Part shown: piece after piece, positions 6,551-7,867 of the stretch
Position numbering within the stretch: position 1 is the first letter of the stretch
Layout of the letters: each line of letters begins with the position of its first letter
Assembly (NCBI GenBank): GCA_030039775.1
Contig: JASHUX010000370.1
Location: 1-7,867 of the forward strand
Length of the DNA stretch: 7,867 nt
Reading direction: 5' to 3'
From: Alphaproteobacteria bacterium
GTDB lineage: Bacteria; Pseudomonadota; Alphaproteobacteria; ATCC43930; CGMCC-115725
Made by a program: the position numbers and the translations under genes
The notes under the pieces: generated by a model
Told to the model about the DNA's origin: nothing
The model's input: the letters and a program-made list of their open reading frames with translations, nothing else
Database searches by the model: none

Positions 6551-7867
6551 GACCTCCCTCCACGGGCAGGACGACATTGCGCCGCGGCCGGCGCAGCAGC
6601 CGGTACATGGTCGGAACGAACACTAGAGTCGCGAACGTGGCAAAAATCAGGCCGCCGACAACCGCGCGGCCCAACGGCGCGTTCTGCTCGCCGCCTTCGC
6701 CGATTCCAAGCGCCATCGGGATCATGCCGAGGATCATCGCGCCTGCCGTCATCAGCACAGGGCGCAGGCGCGTGTAGCCCGCGACGATTGCCGCTTCGCG
6801 CGGCGTGTCGCCTGCCGCAAGTCGCTGATTGGCGAACGTCACCACGAGGATGCTGTTGGCGGTGGTCAGGCCCATGCACATCAGGGTGCCCATCAATGCC
6901 GGAACGCTGATGTACGTCCCGCTGAGGAACAGCATCCACATCACGCCCCCAATGGCAAACGGCACCGCCATCAGCACGACCAGCGGATCGATCCAGCTTT
7001 GGAAATTGATGACGAGGAACAGATAGACCAACACGACGGCCAGCGCCATGCCGCCAAACAGGCCGGAATAGGATTCCTGCATCGTGTCGACCTGACCGCT
7101 CAGCTGCATCGTGATCGCCGCCGCGGGCGGCGGCCGGTCCGTGGCGATGACGCGGTCGATGGCGGCGGCGTCGGTCGCCAGGTCGGTGCCCTGCACGTCG
7201 GCGTCGACATCGAACACCGGACGGATATTGAGCTGCGACATCACCATCGGCGTCGTGGTGCGGCCGAATTTCGCGACGTTCATCAACAACTGACCCTGTC
7301 CGCCGTTAGCCGGCGTGACCGGGATGCGCCACAAATTCTCGGCCGACGCGTACTTGTAAGGCGGGTATTGCGCCACCAGCGAATAGCTGATGCCGGTTTT
7401 GGGATCGACCCAGAAATTCGGCGCCGGCTGAAAACTGGAACTCGTCGTCACCAGCACGTCGTTGGCGACGCCGCGCTGGTCGAGGCCCATTTGCTGCGCC
7501 ATGGTTCGGTCGGTATCGACCGTGATCGCCGGCGCATCCGGAACTTGCGCGACGTGCGAATCGACCACGCCCGGAATCCGTTTGATATCGCCCGCTACCT
7601 TCGCGGCAAGACTGTACGCCGCATCGTTATCGGGGCCGGAGATACGAATGTCGATCGGCGCCGGCTGACCGAAATTCAAGACCTGGTCGATGATGTCGGC
7701 CGGTTGAAAGAAAAATTCCAACTGCGGAAACATGTGCGGCAAGTCGCGCCGCAGATCGGCCATGTGCGCGAAGGTCGAGGTGTGATCGGGTTTCAGCGAC
7801 ACCAGGATTTCGCCGTCCATCGGCCCGACCGTCGTCGAATCGCTTAAGGCCGTGTTGATGCCGCTGT
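6534..7867 (-). CDS. RND efflux transporter permease, C-terminal part (5' end outside window)
   Basis: This is the proton-driven inner-membrane pump of the tripartite exporter. The frame is open to the window edge, and residues before the first visible Met (SGINTALSDSTTVGP) match the family, so the Met at 7820 is internal. About 443 residues are visible against roughly 1,020-1,060 for the family. The visible part starts with the second periplasmic loop: DGEILVSLKPDH, FQPADIIDQVLNFGQPAPIDI, then docking and porter subdomains (bases about 7865-7080). Five transmembrane helices follow, equivalent to TM8-TM12: ALAVVLVYLFLVI, PLVVLMAVPFAIGG, ALMGTLMCMGLTTANSILVV, RPVLMTAGAMILGMIPMAL and GGLIFATFATLVFVPTMY. 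Aligned with AcrB from memory, the TM11 Arg971 and Thr978 are kept (RLRPVLMT) but Lys940 of TM10 is replaced by Ala. The stop lies within the adaptor gene. Gene order is pump-adaptor-channel rather than the classical adaptor-pump-channel. The substrate cannot be inferred. Confidence 0.95.
   Translation of the reverse strand, partial: SGINTALSDSTTVGPMDGEILVSLKPDHTSTFAHMADLRRDLPHMFPQLEFFFQPADIIDQVLNFGQPAPIDIRISGPDNDAAYSLAAKVAGDIKRIPGVVDSHVAQVPDAPAITVDTDRTMAQQMGLDQRGVANDVLVTTSSSFQPAPNFWVDPKTGISYSLVAQYPPYKYASAENLWRIPVTPANGGQGQLLMNVAKFGRTTTPMVMSQLNIRPVFDVDADVQGTDLATDAAAIDRVIATDRPPPAAAITMQLSGQVDTMQESYSGLFGGMALAVVLVYLFLVINFQSWIDPLVVLMAVPFAIGGVMWMLFLSGTYISVPALMGTLMCMGLTTANSILVVTFANQRLAAGDTPREAAIVAGYTRLRPVLMTAGAMILGMIPMALGIGEGGEQNAPLGRAVVGGLIFATFATLVFVPTMYRLLRRPRRNVVLPVEGGHVESA
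6553..6561 (-). promoter_or_regulatory. Strong Shine-Dalgarno that decides the adaptor start
   Basis: On the minus strand the sequence is GGAGGGAGG, giving a GGAGG (6557-6561) six bases before ATG 6550. It lies within the last codons of the pump gene (Val-Glu-Gly-Gly), which is typical of translationally coupled genes. It excludes the upstream in-frame ATG at 6577 as the main start, since that ATG would itself lie before this site. Confidence 0.8.

Noticed and set aside
6551..6577. ATG at 6577 as the adaptor start
   Set aside because: The strong GGAGG lies downstream of it and correctly spaced for ATG 6550, and the nine extra residues are not expected in the family.

Overview
The window is GC-rich bacterial DNA that is almost entirely coding. 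It most likely comes from an alphaproteobacterium. That placement is an inference from three things: the base composition, a NodT-type outer-membrane efflux lipoprotein, and a dispersed palindromic repeat of the 'CGTCATTCCCGCGAAAG...' kind that is common between genes in that class. No rRNA, tRNA, CRISPR array, phage gene or transposase was seen.

Layout. Bases 1-1203 (+ strand) hold the C-terminal two-thirds or more of a GMC-family FAD oxidoreductase whose N-terminus lies before the window. Bases 1200-3503 (- strand) hold a complete molybdopterin-binding large subunit of a xanthine dehydrogenase / aldehyde oxidase-type enzyme. The two genes converge and their stop codons overlap. An 82-base gap (3504-3585) carries a weak ribosome binding site and at best a weak promoter. 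From 3586 to the window end, all on the - strand, lies a tripartite RND efflux operon. In transcription order it contains an RND pump (5' end outside the window), a membrane-fusion protein (MFP) that overlaps the pump gene by 17 bases, and a NodT-type outer-membrane lipoprotein. A 97-base spacer before the last gene is filled mostly by the palindromic repeat.

How they work together. The pump, adaptor and outer-membrane channel should assemble into one envelope-spanning, proton-driven exporter whose substrate cannot be read from the sequence. The GMC enzyme (alcohol-type oxidation) and the molybdenum hydroxylase (aldehyde or aromatic hydroxylation) could act in sequence in catabolism of an alcohol, aldehyde or aromatic compound, but this is inference from adjacency. 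The molybdenum subunit has no iron-sulfur or FAD partner genes inside the window.

No clearly new system was found. The points most worth a second look are: the outer-membrane gene appears to take its start codon from a mobile-type palindromic repeat; the pump lacks the lysine that is essential in AcrB's proton relay; and the molybdenum-enzyme subunit is an orphan with a variant AYRGATR active-site loop.
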